64,000 nt of DNA, taken from Tetragonia tetragonoides. Its lineage: Eukaryota; Streptophyta; Magnoliopsida; Caryophyllales; Aizoaceae. The notes under the pieces are model-generated. The model saw nothing but the letters and a program-made list of their open reading frames with translations, made no database searches and was not told the DNA's origin. This document shows, piece after piece, positions 60,301 to 64,000 of this stretch. Numbering within the stretch: the first letter of the stretch is position 1; every line of letters begins with the position of its first letter. Where the stretch lies: contig CM076154.1 of NCBI GenBank assembly GCA_038025085.1, forward strand, positions 24,170,501 to 24,234,500, given 5' to 3'. Position numbers and translations under genes: made by a program.

Positions 60301-62184
60301 TGAGAAACTTAACCAATGATGTTTACAAGTACAACCAAGCTTCAACTCAAGCTTTTGAATGCATTTACGCGTTTTAAGAGCTCATATTACTAGGGTGAAA
60401 AAGCTTGAGTTCTTTTCTGTTGTATATTAAGAGAAAGCATCCAAAAGCTTTGTTTGCATTCATTGGAGTGAGAAACTCAATCTCTTTTGTGTTTACAAGT
60501 ACAAACAAGCTTCAACTTTTGAATGCATTTACGCGTTTTAACAGCTCTTAGGACTCGGGTGAAAGAGATTGAGTTCTTTTGTGTTGTATTTTCAGAGACC
60601 CAAAAGCTTTGTTTGCAATCATTGGAGTGAGAAACTACACCAAGGATGTTTACAAGTACAAACAAGCTTCAACTCAAGCTTTTGAATGTATTTACGCGTT
60701 TTAAAAGCTCATATGACTAGGTGAAAGAGATTGAGTTCTTTTGTGTTGTATATTAAGAGAAATCACCCAAATGGTTTGTTTGCATTCGTTTGAGTGAGAA
60801 ACTACACCAAGGATGTTTACAAGTACAAACAAGCTTTAACTCCACCTTTTGAATGCATATACGCGTTTTAAAACCTCATACGACTAGGGTGAAAGAGATT
60901 GAGTTCTTTAGTGTTGTAATTTCAGAGAAAGCACCCAAAAGCTTTGTTTGCATTCATTTCAGTGAGAAACTACATCAAGGATTACAAGTACAAACAAGTT
61001 TCAACTCAAGCTTTTGAATACATTTACGCGTTTGAAAAGCTCATATTACTAGGGTGAAAAAGCTTGAGTTCTTTTCTGTTGTATATTAAGAGAAAGCATC
61101 CAAAAGCTTTGTTTGCATTCAGTGGAGTGAGAAACTCAATCTATTTTGTGTTTACAAGTACAAACAAGCTTCAACTCAAGCTTAAGAGAAAGCACCCAAA
61201 TGCTTTGTATGCATTCATTTGAGTGTGAAACTACCCCAAGGAAGTTTACAACTACAAACAAGCTTGAACTCAAGCTTTTCAATGCATTTAAGCGTTTTAA
61301 AAGCTCATACGACAAGGGTGAAAGAGATGGAGTTCTTTTGTGTTGTATTTTAAGAGAACGCACCCAAATGCTTTGTTTGCATTCATTTGGGTGACAAACT
61401 ACACCAAAGATGTTTACAAGTACCAACAAGCTTCAACTTAAGCTTTTGAATGCATATACGCGTTTTAAAACCTCATACGACTAGGGTGAAAGAGATTGAG
61501 TTCTTTTGTGTTGTATTTTCAGAGAAAGGGCCCAAAGTTTTGTTTGCATTCATTGGAGTGAGAAACTACACCAAGGATGTTTACAAGTACAAACAAGCTT
61601 CAACTCAAGCTTTTTAATGTATTTACGCGTTTTAACAGCTCTTACGACAAGGGTGAAAGAGATTGATTTCTTTTGTGTTGTATATTAAGAGAACGCAACT
61701 AAATGTTTTCTTGCATTCATTTATGTGAGAAACTACACCAAAGATGATTACAAGTACCAACACGCTTCAACTTAAGCTTTTGAATGCATATACGCGTTTT
61801 AAAACCTCATACGACTAGGGTGAAAGAGATTGAGTTCTTTTGTGTTGTATTTTCAGAGAAAGCACCCAAAAGCTTTGTTTGCATTCATTTGAGTGAGAAA
61901 CTACACCAAGGATGTTTACAAGGTCAAACAAGCTTTAACTCCACCTTTTGAATGCATTTACGCGTTTTAGCAGCTCTTATATCTAGGGTGAAAGAGATTG
62001 AGTTCTTTTGTGTTGTATATTAAGAGAAAGCACCCAAATGCTTTGTTTGCATTCATTTGAGGGAGAAACTACACAAAGAATGTTTACAAGTACAAAGAAG
62101 CTTCAACTCTAGCTTTTGAATGCATTTACGCGTTTTAAAAGCTCATATGACTAGGGTGAAAAAGATTGAGTTCTTTTGTGTTGT
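54319..62184. repeat. 168-bp satellite array, block 5
   Basis: Minus orientation to ~55030, then mainly plus to 62184 with reversed or scrambled pieces at ~55150-55175, 58400-58690, 58760-58930, 59215-59395 and 59980-60165. 59210-59259 carries the chimeric join also found at 3316 and 33145. Short deletions are frequent in 58400-61200 (for example ~57375 and ~60300), so this end is more degraded than the HOR regions. No genes seen. Confidence 0.92.
62180..62184. other. Target-site duplication GTTGT, left copy
   Basis: GTTGT flanks the solo LTR on both sides (62180-62184 and 63015-63019) and belongs to the satellite word TGTGTTGTAT. Confidence 0.93.
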
Positions 62185-63014
62185 TGATGTGAAATAAGTA
62201 ACAAAACGGAAATTAACCTTTGATAGTATCACACAAAGGGATCTTGTTCAAGAATCACTCAAGAAGAACTCACGAATCACTCGTAAGGGTTTCAACCTGA
62301 ATCACTCAGTTTGAGGGGTAAATACTCACGTATTCAATAATTAATCATCAAAGCACGAGTTTACAATAGCAAAGATCTCCCCTATTTATAGACAAAGAAA
62401 TCTAAAGCTATTCGGAATCCTAATCCTAGTCCGAATAGGAAACTAACTATGAAACTGACTACAATTGTAAAACGGACTAACTAACAGCTTTCCTAACACC
62501 TAATGGACTTCTAATACTAATAACAATCAGATTATTACTCTCCTAAACATATTCTAACTAATTAAGGGAATACTAAACGAAATCGAACTAAACAACTGAT
62601 TACCTAGCGCCCAAGGCTCAAAACCCGTGGGAACAGCTTTCCACTGTAAATTAAATCTCCTTTGAAACCCTGTTACGTTTTGAATATGGGAAAACTCAAA
62701 AGATAGGAGTTTTAGATCTCTTTTCCAGCTTTCTACAGAACTTTGAATCACCATGATCCCATGTCGTAAGAGTGAGTTATGATCAAAATACGAACCAGTG
62801 TAGAAGCTGTCAAAATTACGGGAATCCTTATAACGAATGTTATCATATAATAAGAGCTTTAATACCCGATCTTGTGTGTAAACTCCATGTAATTATCTTT
62901 GTAGGAGTCAATTTAATGCATAACCACCAAAGAAACTCGATGTAAACAAGAATAGATGTTCTCTTGCTAGTTCCTTGGTTGTTCTGTTTACTTTGCACAC
63001 TTGCTCCCGCATCA
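62185..63014 (-). mobile_element. Solo LTR related to the CRM-like element
   Basis: 830 bp, TG...CA ends and a perfect 5-bp duplication, no internal region: the product of LTR-LTR recombination. On the minus strand its 3' half (62185 to ~62645) aligns with the 3' two-thirds of the LTR at 4187, including the TATA box (62383-62390 reversed) and GCCTTGGGCGCTAGGTAATC. The 5' half (~62645-63000) is unrelated apart from the first ~14 bp (TGATGCGGGAGCAAG against TGATGCAGGGGCAAG). It therefore belongs to a different subfamily. In the frame used by pol in the full element, its start also reads DAGAS and stays open for about 56 codons. Confidence 0.92.
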
Positions 63015-63019
63015 GTTGT
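63015..63019. other. Target-site duplication GTTGT, right copy
   Basis: Exact repeat of 62180-62184; satellite resumes in register. Confidence 0.93.
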
Positions 63020-64000
63020 ATTTTAAGAGAAAGCACCCAAATGCTTTGTTTGCATTCATTTGAGTGAGAAACTTAACCAAGGATGTTTACAAGTACAAAC
63101 AAGCTTCAACTCAAGATTTTGAATGTATTTACGCGTTTTAACAGCTCTTACGATTAGGGTGAAAGAGATTGAGGTCTTTTGTGTTGTATATTAAGAGAAA
63201 GCACCCAAATGCTTTGTTTGCATTCATTTGAGTGAGAAACTACACCAAGGATGTTTGCAAGTACAAACAAGCTTTAACTCCACCTTTTGAATGCATTTAC
63301 GCTTTGTTTGCATTCATTTGAGTGAGAAACTACACCAAGAATGCTTACAACACAAAAGAACTCAATCTGTTTCACCCTAGTTGTAAGAGCTGCTAAAATG
63401 CGTAAATGCATTCAAAAGGTTGAGTTAAAGCTTGTTTGTACTTGTAAACATCCTTGGTGTAGTTTCTCACTCAAATGAATCTAAACAAAGCATTTGGGTG
63501 CTTTCTCTTAATATACAACACAAAAGAACTCAATCTCTTTCTCCCTAGATGTAAGAGCTGTTAAAACGCGTAAATGCATTCAAAAGGTGGAGTTAAAGCT
63601 TGTTTGTACTTGTAAACATCCTTGGTGTAGTTTCTCACTCAAAAGAATGCAAACAAAGCATTTGGGTGCTTTCTCTTAATATACAACACAAAAGACCTCA
63701 ATCTCTTTCACCCTAGTCGTATGAGGTTTTAAAACGCGTAAATGCTTTCAAAAGCTTGAGTTGAAGCTTGTTTGTACTTGTAAACATCCTTGGTGTAGTT
63801 TCTCCCTCAAATGAATGCAAACAAACCATTTGGGTGATTTCTCTTAATATACAACACAAAAGAACTCAATCTCTTTCACCCTAGTTGTAAGAGCTGTTAA
63901 AATGCGTAAATGCATTCAAAAGGTCGAGTTAAAGCTTGTTTGTGCTTGTAAACATCCGTGGTGTAGTTTCTCACTCAAATGAATGCAAAAAAAGCATTTG
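63015..64000. repeat. 168-bp satellite array, block 6
   Basis: Plus orientation to ~63345, then minus orientation to the window end, so the array continues beyond this window. No genes seen. Confidence 0.93.

Overview
This is a repeat-only window from a plant nuclear genome, very probably a flowering plant. I see no host gene. About 80% is an AT-rich satellite with a 168-bp monomer. Easily recognised monomer landmarks are TTTACGCGTTTTAA, CTAGGGTGAAAGAGATTG and ACAAGTACAAACAAGCTT. Monomers lie in both orientations with frequent switches. The plant assignment rests on the retrotransposon types: Ty3/gypsy with a tRNA-iMet primer site, a Ty1/copia pol fragment, and a LINE with a zf-RVT tail. I cannot name the species.

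Layout. 1-4186: satellite, mostly + orientation. 4187-10068: a young Ty3/gypsy element with CRM-like features, 5-bp target-site duplication GAGAT, and a gag-pol frame broken by two in-frame stops and one deletion; its coding frame runs 58 codons into the 3' LTR. 10069-16957: satellite with mixed orientation. 16958-27780: a complex higher-order repeat (HOR-B, 2326-bp unit) with three full copies at 18781-25758 and partial copies on both sides; each unit contains internal inversions. 29151-33059: a gag-only non-autonomous LTR element (TR-GAG type) on the minus strand. 33060-42959: satellite, including a pair of inverted marker segments near 33.4-33.8 and 39.9-40.3 kb. 42960-52283: a second higher-order repeat (HOR-A, 2331-bp unit), four near-identical copies, each carrying the same 132-bp Ty1/copia pol fragment. 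52771-54318: the 3' end of a LINE with a poly(A) tail. 54319-62184: satellite. 62185-63014: a solo LTR (minus strand) related to the 4-10 kb element, with target-site duplication GTTGT. 63015-64000: satellite.

Taken together, a ~168-bp satellite with higher-order repeats, nested LTR elements and a CRM-like insertion resembles plant (peri)centromeric DNA. That functional reading is inference; the sequence alone shows only the repeat architecture. The most unusual points are the captured copia fragment amplified with HOR-A, the inversion-bearing HOR-B, and the same few inversion junctions recurring across the window.
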